Assembly (NCBI RefSeq): GCF_024723825.1
Contig: NZ_JANQBQ010000001.1
Coordinates: forward strand, 2,170,001-2,234,000
Reading direction: 5' to 3'
Length of the DNA: 64,000 bases
Origin: Romboutsia lituseburensis
GTDB lineage: Bacteria > Bacillota > Clostridia > Peptostreptococcales > Peptostreptococcaceae
The stretch's first letter is position 1, and the number at the start of each line of letters is the position of its first letter. The position numbers and the translations under genes are program-made. The notes under the pieces were generated by a model that made no database searches, had not been told where the DNA came from, and saw only the letters and a program-made list of their open reading frames with translations. Below are positions 56,184-64,000 of the stretch, one piece after another.

Positions 56184-58077
56184 AACATTCCACTTCCTTT
56201 AACCCTAGGTTTTGTCTTCTATCTATTATTATTTCTTCTAATTGATCTGCTGAAGATTTAGGGTCTGGATTCACTATAACGTGACCTCCTGTTAAGTCTT
56301 TTAATTTTTCAGTAAGTACTTCTGTTACTAATTTTCCACCTGTTATGAATGGTGGTAATGCTAAATGAAGTGGTAATCCTAATGCTAATCCAAATGCTCC
56401 ATCAGCTAATGCTTGTTCTTCCAACCATTGTGGTGCTGATAATACAAGTGGTAATTGTGGTAAATCTATTCCTAGTTCTGCTGCAATTTCTGTTGCAACT
56501 ATTTCTAGTCTTCCTATTGCTAAACATGGACCAAAGTTTAATACTGGTGGTATTCCTAATGATTTACATACTTCTTTTAGGTTATCTCCTGCTAATTCCT
56601 CAGCTCCTGGAGACATAAGACCTACATTTTCAAGTCCTCCTGTTGAACATCCAGCTGAAAGTACTATTATGTCTCTCTTTATTAATTCTTTTGTCAATTC
56701 AACAGTATTTATATCATGTCCACCAGCAGTCATATTTGAACATCCAACTACAGCAGCTATACCTTTGATTTTTCCTTCTGCTATTAAATTTATAAGTGGT
56801 TTCCATGAGTTTCCTAAAAACTCTTTTAAATTCTTTTCACTTACACCAGTTAAAGATTGTTCATATCCATGATCACTTGGTATATCTATTTCTACTACAC
56901 TTCTTCTTTCTTTGTATGACTCTAATGATTTATTTATTAATTCTGTACTTATAGCCTCTAAGTTTTCTCTATCAAATTGTACATATTCTGCATTGGCTTT
57001 TTTAGCTACATCATCTAAACAAACCATTTTTACTTTATATTTATCAGCTATTGGCTCAAGACCTGGTATTGTACAGTTAAATTCAGATAACACTATATCT
57101 ATTGCCCCCGTTGAAAGCACTGCTTCACTTGTAAAATTGTTTCCTGCATGACCCGCAAATACTTCTTGATAATGCTCTCCTCTTAATTGTAAATCTTGAC
57201 CTACACATGTACATCCTACTAGTCTAAATCCTTTTGCTCCAGCCTCTTTAGCCATAGCAACTACATCAGCATCTTTTAATCTATCTTGGAAATGAGAGAA
57301 TGTTGAGTGTTGATGTCCTGTTATCATTATGTTTATATAATCTTTATCTATAACGTTAAATCCTACTGGCGCCATTCTTATAACTGGTTCTCCTAACATA
57401 ACATCATTTAAAAGATTTGTTAATGTAAGCCCGTATAACCCTGTTGATATACCTAAGTTTAGACAATTAACTAACATATCCACTGGATCACTATTTAAGT
57501 TTGTTGATGATTTAACTATAGCATCAAACACTTCTGACTTAGCTCCTCCAGGCATTATACCTAATTCTTTCCATCTCTTTACTCTTGGTCCATATGCAAT
57601 TTTTTCAACAAGTTCCATTTTTTCAAATCTTGGTTTATATAAGTCATTTATAACCTTATCAGCTACTTTTATGCACTTTTGGTGATTATCGCTTTCTTCT
57701 ATTCCAAATTTTTCAGCTAAATCATTTAAAGCATTTAAACCTTTTATTTCACCCTTAGTCTCTCCTAGATGTTTTAAGTTTCTAGCAGTATTTTCTACTA
57801 CATGTAAATAACAAGCTGAACCTGATGCCACTGCTCTTAAAAAGTTTCTAGCTACTATTGTATCCGCATCAGCTCCACATATTCCTCTTGGCGACTTAGG
57901 CGTTACTCTACAGGGTCCATTTGCGCACAATCTACAGCATACGCCTTGAAGTCCAAACCCACACTTAATTTTTTGATCCTCTGTTCTATGGAATGCTGTT
58001 TCCACGTCCTTAGATGCTATAAAGCTTTCCAATTTTTTATCTGCACTTTCACACATTCTACAAGTATTACAAGACAT
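56176..58077 (-). CDS. cooS: Carbon monoxide dehydrogenase, Ni-containing
   Basis: 633 aa. N-terminal CNTCRMCESAD and CGFGLQGVCCRLCANGPC supply the B and D clusters; the later ITGHQHSTF and GCTCVGQDLQLRG carry C-cluster ligands. Oxidises CO or reduces CO2. First of a three-gene operon with the ferredoxin and oxidoreductase. No CooC nickel chaperone or acetyl-CoA synthase is in the window, so a role in redox balance, not a complete Wood-Ljungdahl pathway, is what can be supported here. Confidence 0.96.
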   Translation of the reverse strand: MSCNTCRMCESADKKLESFIASKDVETAFHRTEDQKIKCGFGLQGVCCRLCANGPCRVTPKSPRGICGADADTIVARNFLRAVASGSACYLHVVENTARNLKHLGETKGEIKGLNALNDLAEKFGIEESDNHQKCIKVADKVINDLYKPRFEKMELVEKIAYGPRVKRWKELGIMPGGAKSEVFDAIVKSSTNLNSDPVDMLVNCLNLGISTGLYGLTLTNLLNDVMLGEPVIRMAPVGFNVIDKDYINIMITGHQHSTFSHFQDRLKDADVVAMAKEAGAKGFRLVGCTCVGQDLQLRGEHYQEVFAGHAGNNFTSEAVLSTGAIDIVLSEFNCTIPGLEPIADKYKVKMVCLDDVAKKANAEYVQFDRENLEAISTELINKSLESYKERRSVVEIDIPSDHGYEQSLTGVSEKNLKEFLGNSWKPLINLIAEGKIKGIAAVVGCSNMTAGGHDINTVELTKELIKRDIIVLSAGCSTGGLENVGLMSPGAEELAGDNLKEVCKSLGIPPVLNFGPCLAIGRLEIVATEIAAELGIDLPQLPLVLSAPQWLEEQALADGAFGLALGLPLHLALPPFITGGKLVTEVLTEKLKDLTGGHVIVNPDPKSSADQLEEIIIDRRQNLGLKEVECYA

Positions 58078-58524
58078 TTTAAATTCCCCCTTGAATTTTT
58101 TATATTTAATTTTTAGTCTTTTTGAGATATAAATTAGATTATAATGATATGACTTTAATGATATATTTTTGACTAATTTTTAACTATGTTATTTTACATT
58201 TATTATTTACCACCCAAATATTACCTTTAAACATTTTTTTTAAATAAATTTCAATAAAAATTAATTTATATATATTTATATTTTAAAACATTGATAAATA
58301 CCTAGATCCATAAAAAACTAGTTTTAAATTTTAAATTTAATTAAATTTTTAATAGATATATATTTAAATTTTAATTTTTATGAAAACGTTTAAATATAAC
58401 TTTATTTTTGCTAAAATCAGCTGTCATAATATTAACATTCTTGTAGAATTAATTGGTTTGTGCATTGCTCCAAATTTTGGTATAATATTACTGAATAAAA
58501 TAATAATTAAGGGAGGATTTTGAG
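58078..58524. other. 447-bp AT-rich region between cooS and ferredoxin genes
   Basis: Divergent promoters with no ORF. TATAAT (minus, 58143-58138) is a candidate cooS -10 box with no clear -35. The rest is strongly A+T rich. I see no canonical Rex operator (TTGTTAA-N4-TTAACAA), although rex lies nearby. Confidence 0.5.
58458..58486 (+). promoter_or_regulatory. Ferredoxin promoter
   Basis: TTGTGC (58458-58463), 17 bp, TATAAT (58481-58486), 38 bp before the ferredoxin start. Confidence 0.75.
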
Positions 58525-58695
58525 ATGGCTTACATAATAAATGATGCTTGCATAAGCTGTGGTGCTTGTGCTGGTGAATGTCCAGTTGAATGTATATCTG
58601 AAGGAGATAGCAAATACGTTATAGATGCTGGTGCTTGTATCGAATGTGGTGCTTGTGCTGGAGTTTGTCCTGTTGATGCTCCTCAACCAGAATAA
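58525..58695 (+). CDS. fdx: Clostridial 2[4Fe-4S] ferredoxin
   Basis: 56 aa with two classic clusters, CISCGACAGECPVE and CIECGACAGVCPVDAP. Typical low-potential ferredoxin carrying electrons in fermentation. Start with GGGAGGA upstream. Stands alone between divergent promoter and terminator. Confidence 0.96.
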   Translation: MAYIINDACISCGACAGECPVECISEGDSKYVIDAGACIECGACAGVCPVDAPQPE

Positions 58696-58711
58696 TATTT
58701 ACAATAAAAAG

Positions 58712-58749
58712 GCTATCAAGTAGTTTTATGCTAACTGATAGCTTTTTTT
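58712..58749 (+). terminator. Ferredoxin terminator
   Basis: Stem GCTATCA/TGATAGC with a 17-nt loop and seven T. Confidence 0.87.
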
Positions 58750-58753
58750 GTAT

Positions 58754-58796
58754 ATAAAAAATTATAACTTACCCAGCATTAGATAAGTTATAATTT
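58754..58796 (-). terminator. rex terminator
   Basis: 13-bp stem AAATTATAACTTA/TAAGTTATAATTT, then T-run on the minus strand. A second hairpin GCACTAAAA/TTTTAGTGC lies at 58800-58827, between it and the rex stop. Confidence 0.75.
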
Positions 58797-58857
58797 TATG
58801 CACTAAAAGTAAACAACTTTTTAGTGCATCTTGTTGTTAAATTAATTAATAAATTAT

Positions 58858-59493
58858 TTACATTTCTTCATTTTCTTTCATTAAGTATGATAATGTAAAT
58901 AAACTTTCAGTTAAGTTTACATTTTCTACTATTACATCTTTTGGTACTTCTAAATCTATTGGAGCAAAGTTCCAAATTCCTTTTATACCCACATTAACTA
59001 ACTTATTTACTATACTCTGAGCACCATTTTTAGGTATACATAATATAGCTATATCTATATCATTATCTCTTACGTAATCTTCTATTTCCTCTGAATCTAA
59101 AACTTCAAATTCTCTTATTTTCAGCCCTATCATTCTTGGATTAGCATCAAATAAGGCTTTTACTTCAAAGCCAGCTTTTCTAAACCCTGAATAGTTAGCA
59201 ATAGCTTGACCTAAGTTACCAGCCCCTATAAGTATAGCATTGTATTGTTTATCTAATCCTAATATCTTTCCAATTTCATTGTGAAGAGCGCCAACATTAT
59301 ATCCGTAACCTTGTTGTCCAAATCCACCGAAGTTATTTAAGTCTTGTCTTATTTGAGACGCTGTAAAACCGATTATATCACTTAATTCTTTTGAAGAAAT
59401 TCTTTGTATGTCTTTATCTAATAAATCGCCAAGGTATCTATGATACTTTGGTAGTCTTCTTATTACTGCCATAGATATGTTTTTAGATCCCAT
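58858..59493 (-). CDS. rex: Redox-sensing repressor Rex
   Basis: 211 aa. N-terminal winged helix (IRRLPKYHRYLGDL, then ELSDIIGFTASQIRQDLNNFGGFGQQGYGYNV) and a Rossmann domain binding NADH (LIGAGNLGQAIANY). Represses fermentation and electron-transfer genes at low NADH/NAD+. The nearby ferredoxin and CODH genes are plausible targets, though no canonical site was seen. Confidence 0.95.
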   Translation of the reverse strand: MGSKNISMAVIRRLPKYHRYLGDLLDKDIQRISSKELSDIIGFTASQIRQDLNNFGGFGQQGYGYNVGALHNEIGKILGLDKQYNAILIGAGNLGQAIANYSGFRKAGFEVKALFDANPRMIGLKIREFEVLDSEEIEDYVRDNDIDIAILCIPKNGAQSIVNKLVNVGIKGIWNFAPIDLEVPKDVIVENVNLTESLFTLSYLMKENEEM

Positions 59494-59534
59494 AATTTCA
59501 CCTCCTATGATATTTTTTAAGTCCTTAATATTTT

Positions 59535-59561
59535 ATTGCATTTTTCAAAACCTAATGCAAT
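59535..59561 (-). other. Inverted repeat in the rex leader
   Basis: ATTGCATT, 11 bp, AATGCAAT in the 5' region between rex and the ABC-F gene. Possible operator or leader hairpin; not a canonical Rex site. Confidence 0.4.
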
Positions 59562-59622
59562 ATCCTTGATTATATTATACCAAAACATTATAATTTTAGG
59601 TAGTTTAAGGAGGGATAAATTT

Positions 59623-61536
59623 ATGATTGTTTTGTCATGTAATAACTTGAATAAAAGTTTTGGAATAGATTCGATATTAGAAAACGTAAGTTTTACAGTA
59701 AATGAAGGTGATAAAGTCGGTATAATAGGTGTAAATGGAACTGGAAAAACCACTTTATTCAAAGTAATTTCTGGTATATACGGTTATGATAGCGGAGATA
59801 TATACACTTCAAAAGATTGTGAAATAGGATATTTAGAGCAAAATACTAATTTCCATTCAAATAACACTATATTCGAAGAGGTGTTAGAAGTTTTCAAAGA
59901 CTTAATAGATATGGAATCGTACCTAAGAAATTTAGAAATAAAAATAGCAGAAGAAAGTGCTAATCCTAATTCTTCTCAACTAGAAAAAATTATGAATGAG
60001 TATTCTCATAAGTTAGAAGAATTTTCTGAGTTAAATGGATATGGATATAAATCAGAAGCTAAAGGGGTTTTAAAGGGTCTAGGTTTTTCTGATGAAGATA
60101 TGGATAAGCCTATAAGTATACTTTCTGGTGGAGAAAAAACTAGAGTCCTTTTAGGTAAATTACTTCTTAAAAAACCTACGCTTCTATTATTAGATGAACC
60201 TACTAACCACTTAGATTCTGATGCTATAGAATGGTTAGAAGTATTTTTAAAACAATATAGAGGAACTGTTATACTAATTTCTCATGATAGATATTTCTTA
60301 GATCAAGTAGTTAATAGAGTTTTTGAAATTCATAATAAAAAACTAAAAACTTACAATGGAAATTACTCTGATTTTGTTAAATTATCAGCTGTAGAAAAAG
60401 AAATAGAAAAGAAAAAATTTGAAGACCAACAAAAAGATATAAAGAAGCAAGAAGAATCTATTGAGAGATTAAAAGCTTATGGTAGAGAAAAGCATCTAAA
60501 AAGAGCTAGAAGTAAAGAAAAAGCCCTTTCTAAAGTTGATGTTTTAGATAAACCTGACGGTGATAGAAAAAGAGCTAGAATTGAATTTAATCCTTCTGTA
60601 ACGAGCGGTAATGATGTTTTACAAGTAAGAGATGTTTCTATGAGGTACGGAGAAAGAATTTTATTTAAAGATTTAAACCTTGATATCTATAGAGGTGAAA
60701 AAGTTGCTCTTATTGGAGCTAACGGAATCGGTAAATCAACATTATTTAAAATAATAATGAATGAACTTCAACCACTATGCGGAAATATAAAATTTGGAAC
60801 TAATGTGAATGTATCTTATTTCCATCAGGAACAGAAAACTTTAAATCTTGATAATACAATAATAGATGAAATTTGGGAAAACAATACTCATCTTACTCAA
60901 ACTACTTTAAGAAGTATGCTTGGAGCTTTTCTATTTGAAGGAGAAGAAGTTTTCAAAAAAATATCTACCTTAAGTGGTGGTGAAAGAGCCAGAGTAGCTA
61001 TATTAAAATTAATATTATCAAATGCAAACTTCTTATTACTTGATGAACCTACTAACCATTTAGATATAGATTCTAAAGAGGTATTAGAAGAAGCTTTATC
61101 AGGTTATACAGGAACGATATTTACTATTTCTCATGATAGATATTTCTTAAACACTGTAGTTGATAAAGTTTTAGTACTTGATGAAAATGGTATTTGCGAA
61201 TACTTAGGAAATTATGATTATTATATAGAGAAAAAGAAACAAGTCTATGAAATGAGTTTAATGGAAGAAAAAGAAGAAAAAACTAAAACTCAAATAAAAG
61301 ATGAAAAGCGTAAAGAAAGAGAACAGCGTGAAGCTCAAAAGAAAAACAGGCATAAGCTCCAACAAATAGAAAAAGAAATTCAAGAAACAGAAATTAAAAT
61401 AGAAGAATTAGATATGTTATTATGCCAAGAAGAAATTTATTCTAATCCTGACAAAGCAAAAGATGTTAGCCAAGAAAAAATTTCTTTCGAAGACAAATTA
61501 TCTTCTCTTTACGAACAATGGGAAGAACTTATGTAG
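59623..61536 (+). CDS. ABC-F family ATPase
   Basis: 637 aa, no membrane domain, two ABC cassettes: GVNGTGKTT, LSGGEKTRV, LLLLDEPTNHLD, then GANGIGKST, LSGGERARV, LLLDEPTNHLD. A linker of about 80 residues and a charged C-terminal coiled coil (about 540-637) match YdiF/Uup-type ribosome-associated factors. The start at 59623 follows AAGGAGGG; the earlier in-frame ATG lacks a ribosome binding site. May help stalled ribosomes; an antibiotic-resistance role is not supported by context. Confidence 0.93.
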   Translation: MIVLSCNNLNKSFGIDSILENVSFTVNEGDKVGIIGVNGTGKTTLFKVISGIYGYDSGDIYTSKDCEIGYLEQNTNFHSNNTIFEEVLEVFKDLIDMESYLRNLEIKIAEESANPNSSQLEKIMNEYSHKLEEFSELNGYGYKSEAKGVLKGLGFSDEDMDKPISILSGGEKTRVLLGKLLLKKPTLLLLDEPTNHLDSDAIEWLEVFLKQYRGTVILISHDRYFLDQVVNRVFEIHNKKLKTYNGNYSDFVKLSAVEKEIEKKKFEDQQKDIKKQEESIERLKAYGREKHLKRARSKEKALSKVDVLDKPDGDRKRARIEFNPSVTSGNDVLQVRDVSMRYGERILFKDLNLDIYRGEKVALIGANGIGKSTLFKIIMNELQPLCGNIKFGTNVNVSYFHQEQKTLNLDNTIIDEIWENNTHLTQTTLRSMLGAFLFEGEEVFKKISTLSGGERARVAILKLILSNANFLLLDEPTNHLDIDSKEVLEEALSGYTGTIFTISHDRYFLNTVVDKVLVLDENGICEYLGNYDYYIEKKKQVYEMSLMEEKEEKTKTQIKDEKRKEREQREAQKKNRHKLQQIEKEIQETEIKIEELDMLLCQEEIYSNPDKAKDVSQEKISFEDKLSSLYEQWEELM

Positions 61537-61568
61537 ATTTAATATTCTTCACTAATTATTTTTAATGA

Positions 61569-61610
61569 GGATGTAGATAAATTTATTTTCATACAAATTT
61601 ATCTACATCC
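61569..61610. terminator. Long stem between ABC-F gene and toxin locus
   Basis: 16-bp stem GGATGTAGATAAATTT/AAATTTATCTACATCC, no strong T-run. Between convergent genes, it may serve both. Confidence 0.65.
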
Positions 61611-61666
61611 TAAGCTTAAATTAATTGACTATTTTTTACTTAATAATTAAAATAAAATTAATCCAC

Positions 61667-62317
61667 TTAATTTCCAATAAAGCCAAACTTATATAAATTT
61701 TCTAAATAGTATCTAAATGATTCATTATCTATGCTTTCATGTAAATCTTTACATATGTATTGTCTATCATCTGAATATAAACCTAATTTATTTAATTCCA
61801 TTTCATTTAAATTATATAATTTATTTCCATATTTATTTTTTATTTGTATATATCTACCTGTAACCAAAGCGTTTAAATATTTATCCATAGTCTCACAATA
61901 CCTAACTTCATATGCTGATATGAATTCATTATCTAAACTTTCAATTACTATATCTACTCGATGTCCAGTTTGCTGATTTATTAGAATTTTACCAGCTTTT
62001 TTTTCTTTGTCATTTAACTTAAAATTAATAAAAAAGTATTTAACTCTCATTTTTTTATGATACTTAGATTCGTGTTCATGACTTTGAATTTCTTCAATTG
62101 AATAAATTTTTTCTAAAATTTCTTTATTTTGTATAGATAATGCTAAAGATATCTTATCATAATTAAAAAATTCATAGTTTACCAAGTCATCTATATCTGT
62201 AAAATCAAATTCAGTTGCATTAAACTTATCTTTAATTAAAGTTACAATTTCATCCTTTGTGAAAACTAATGAATCCTTTTTATCTAGATAGTCTTTATAT
62301 AATTTTTCAAATTTCAT
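61667..62317 (-). CDS. Hypothetical protein, possible toxin immunity
   Basis: 216 aa, no signal peptide or membrane helix, acidic and Lys-rich, with no family I recognise. It is 16 bp downstream of the putative toxin gene on the same strand, the usual place for an immunity protein. Function inferred from position only. Confidence 0.5.
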   Translation of the reverse strand: MKFEKLYKDYLDKKDSLVFTKDEIVTLIKDKFNATEFDFTDIDDLVNYEFFNYDKISLALSIQNKEILEKIYSIEEIQSHEHESKYHKKMRVKYFFINFKLNDKEKKAGKILINQQTGHRVDIVIESLDNEFISAYEVRYCETMDKYLNALVTGRYIQIKNKYGNKLYNLNEMELNKLGLYSDDRQYICKDLHESIDNESFRYYLENLYKFGFIGN

Positions 62318-62333
62318 TTTTTAATTTTATATA

Positions 62334-63182
62334 CTAAGCTACTGGTTTTCCATAGAATGAATGTGCTTTAGGTTTTCTTTCTTTTGGATGCCAGTGATAG
62401 TAATATCCTTTCTTAGGTTTCCCTTTTTTATCTTTATCTACCTCATTTATCCCTTGACCACTTTTACTTACCGCTACCGCTACCTTTTTTGCTAAATCTG
62501 ATGTATGAGACCATACATCACGTTCTATCATCATTTGAGCTGTAGCTTCGGCACGTGTTAATCCCTTCCCTATATATAAGTTTCCGTTACTTAATTTCGC
62601 CATATAATGGTTATATTTTTTACTTTTCGGAGCTTTTGAGTCTAATACAAATGCTATCCCTAAAGCAACTATCACATGACCATACTTTACAAGAAGAGCC
62701 CATGCAGCTGCTCCTATCTCAAGACCCAAAGGAATAGCTAGTGGATTGGATGCATATCCAGAATATTTATTATATATATATTCTTTTGTTTCATCCTCAT
62801 TTATAAAAGTGATATCTCCTTCATTTTTATTGATTTCTTCTACTGTTGTTGTGTATTTATTAGTAACTATTTGACCACTTTCACTGACTTCTTCAGATAT
62901 TATAGTTATTTCATCTGATCCTGGTTCAATTTCTAGCTTAGTATCAATAGTATCTTTATCAATGGTATCTATTGAAATATCTACAGTAAAATTATTATCA
63001 ACAAAATCTAAATTTTCTACATGAATATTATCATTTTGTAAATTATTTTGCAATTCCTTTTCCATACTTTTTTCTATACCTTTATCATTTAATAACGCAT
63101 AAACATTACTTGGTTGTATTGCTCCTGTTATTATAACTAAAGATAAGATTATAGCAATTATTTTTAATTGTTTTTTTTGCAT
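62334..63182 (-). CDS. Secreted SAR2788-like putative toxin
   Basis: 282 aa. Signal peptide (MQKKQLKIIAIILSLVIITG, cut near PSNVYA), an acidic region (about 30-150), a hydrophobic helix (about 153-180), and a basic C-terminal domain (about 187-282) with a SNGNLYIGKGLTRAEATAQM block and the end YYYHWHPKERKPKAHSFYG. The last motif recalls the SAR2788 family putative toxins. The His-rich motif may be the active centre, but no activity is established. The subtilase gene ends 2 bp before its ATG. Confidence 0.65.
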   Translation of the reverse strand: MQKKQLKIIAIILSLVIITGAIQPSNVYALLNDKGIEKSMEKELQNNLQNDNIHVENLDFVDNNFTVDISIDTIDKDTIDTKLEIEPGSDEITIISEEVSESGQIVTNKYTTTVEEINKNEGDITFINEDETKEYIYNKYSGYASNPLAIPLGLEIGAAAWALLVKYGHVIVALGIAFVLDSKAPKSKKYNHYMAKLSNGNLYIGKGLTRAEATAQMMIERDVWSHTSDLAKKVAVAVSKSGQGINEVDKDKKGKPKKGYYYHWHPKERKPKAHSFYGKPVA

Positions 63183-63184
63183 AA

Positions 63185-64000
63185 TTATATATCTCCTCTT
63201 ATTAGTTGTATTATATTAAAATTATCTTTTATCGATATTGAATTTTCCAAAAGATAATTATATACTTTTGACAATCTATTTTCATCCTTTTTTATGTTTT
63301 TATCTATAATACATCTTCCAATAACCCCTGTAACAAATGGTGTTGAGAAAGATGAACCTACATATAGTTTATATCCGCCTAAATTAGAAGCGCTTAAAAT
63401 TTTTTCTCCAGGTGCTACAAAGTCTATTTTGTCAACAGGGTTAAACTTACTTAACTCTAAGTTAGAATTAATACTCCCAACCGATATTACATCCCTGTAT
63501 CTTGCAGGATAATCAGTATTTAAACCATACTTATTTCCAGCAGATGCAACTATTAGTATGTTATTTTGAATGGCAAGGTTAATTGCTTTTTCTAGCTTTG
63601 CTGAATTATGTCTAAATCCAAAACTCATATTAATAATATCTACATCTTTTTCTATAGCCCAATTAATAGCATCTATTACACTGTCTTCATGAATAGTACC
63701 ATCATCATTTATAATTTTTGCACTATATATCTCTAAGTTTCCTAAAATTCCCTTTAACTTATTATTAGATGCTAAAATTCCCGCAATAGGTGTACCATGA
63801 TTTAAGTTATCTTTTGAATTTGATTTCGTAAAATTACTCATTTCTTTTACTTTTTCTCTTAGTTCCTGATGAGCTTGATTTATTCCACTATCTAAAATAG
63901 CAATTTTAATTTTTTTGTAACTATTAGAAGATAAGTTTTCATTAGTATAGTTAATCGCTCGTATCCCCCAAGTTTTATAATCTTTAGGTATACTTTCCAA
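63185..64000 (-). CDS. Subtilisin-family serine protease, N-terminus beyond window
   Basis: At least 271 aa, running off the right edge. Catalytic Asp in IAILDSGIN, His in LNHGTPIAGILAS, oxyanion Asn in IVASAGNKY and Ser in GSSFSTPFVTG. The visible start (SIPKDYKTWGIRAINY) corresponds to the mature N-terminus of other subtilases, so a signal and propeptide may lie beyond base 64000. It is two bp from the toxin gene; a role in toxin maturation or activation is likely. Confidence 0.88.
   Translation of the reverse strand: MESIPKDYKTWGIRAINYTNENLSSNSYKKIKIAILDSGINQAHQELREKVKEMSNFTKSNSKDNLNHGTPIAGILASNNKLKGILGNLEIYSAKIINDDGTIHEDSVIDAINWAIEKDVDIINMSFGFRHNSAKLEKAINLAIQNNILIVASAGNKYGLNTDYPARYRDVISVGSINSNLELSKFNPVDKIDFVAPGEKILSASNLGGYKLYVGSSFSTPFVTGVIGRCIIDKNIKKDENRLSKVYNYLLENSISIKDNFNIIQLIRGDI

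Noticed and set aside
58078-58524. Rex operator before cooS or the ferredoxin
   Set aside because: No TTGTTAA-N4-TTAACAA or close variant was found; AT-rich partial matches are expected by chance.
59623-61536. Antibiotic-resistance ABC-F
   Set aside because: Domain layout is that of YdiF/Uup housekeeping factors, and there is no leader attenuator or resistance context.

Overview
The window is AT-rich, densely coding DNA from a low-GC anaerobic Firmicute. The gene content points to Clostridia, most likely Peptostreptococcaceae (Clostridioides, Paraclostridium or Romboutsia relatives). The evidence is a complete purECFMNHD-purL cluster, a CO dehydrogenase mini-operon next to a clostridial 2[4Fe-4S] ferredoxin and Rex, a pyrB-K-D-E cluster with type 1B dihydroorotate dehydrogenase, CIRCE-controlled groES-groEL, and abundant LytTR regulators. 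The genus is inferred; no rRNA or tRNA gene was seen.

Layout. 1-6749: a two-component system (kinase cut by the left edge), a TraX-family protein, a TipA-like MerR regulator, htpG with its own CIRCE promoter, and a CPBP membrane protease. 6761-9751: an accessory region with a small double-glycine leader peptide, a small membrane protein, an orphan LytTR response regulator, two small unknown proteins and LytTR-type direct-repeat operators. 9811-10521: an XRE/membrane-protein pair with three phased operator repeats. 10593-21608: de novo purine biosynthesis on the minus strand. 21906-30873: thioredoxin, an AgrA-like regulator, two NCS2 purine permeases, a BMP-family lipoprotein, guaA, and guaB behind a guanine riboswitch. 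30937-33015: larC (split by an apparent -1 frameshift site) and larB. 33234-39188: groEL/groES, cardiolipin synthase, an OGG-type glycosylase and two deoxynucleoside kinases. 39522-41548: a LytTR regulator with an AgrC/ComD-like kinase. 41588-48347: a YeiH-type exporter with a divergent LysR regulator, then a PucR-creatininase-deaminase-EamA locus. 48457-51747: pyrimidine genes with a PyrR-binding leader. 51938-54397: Mrp, a Fur-like fragment, DUF134 and an ATPase-Asp23 fusion. 54470-61536: CO dehydrogenase operon, ferredoxin, rex and an ABC-F protein. 61667-64000: a putative secreted toxin between a subtilase and a possible immunity protein.

The most interesting signal is a Com/Blp-like peptide circuit. 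Five copies of a 9-bp direct repeat (near ACYATTCAT, 12-bp gap, ACTATTCAT) sit at a fixed distance upstream of plausible -10 boxes. They precede the DUF4190-CPBP operon, the double-glycine peptide, the orphan regulator, a 106-aa protein and the AgrA-like regulator. This matches how ComE, BlpR and AgrA type LytTR regulators bind. Neither an exporter nor AgrB is present in the window.

Purine supply is controlled in several layers. There are PurR-like boxes with an invariant 24-bp spacing at purE, pbuG and guaB, and a guanine aptamer with a terminator at guaB. Pyrimidine genes appear to be controlled by PyrR at the level of translation.
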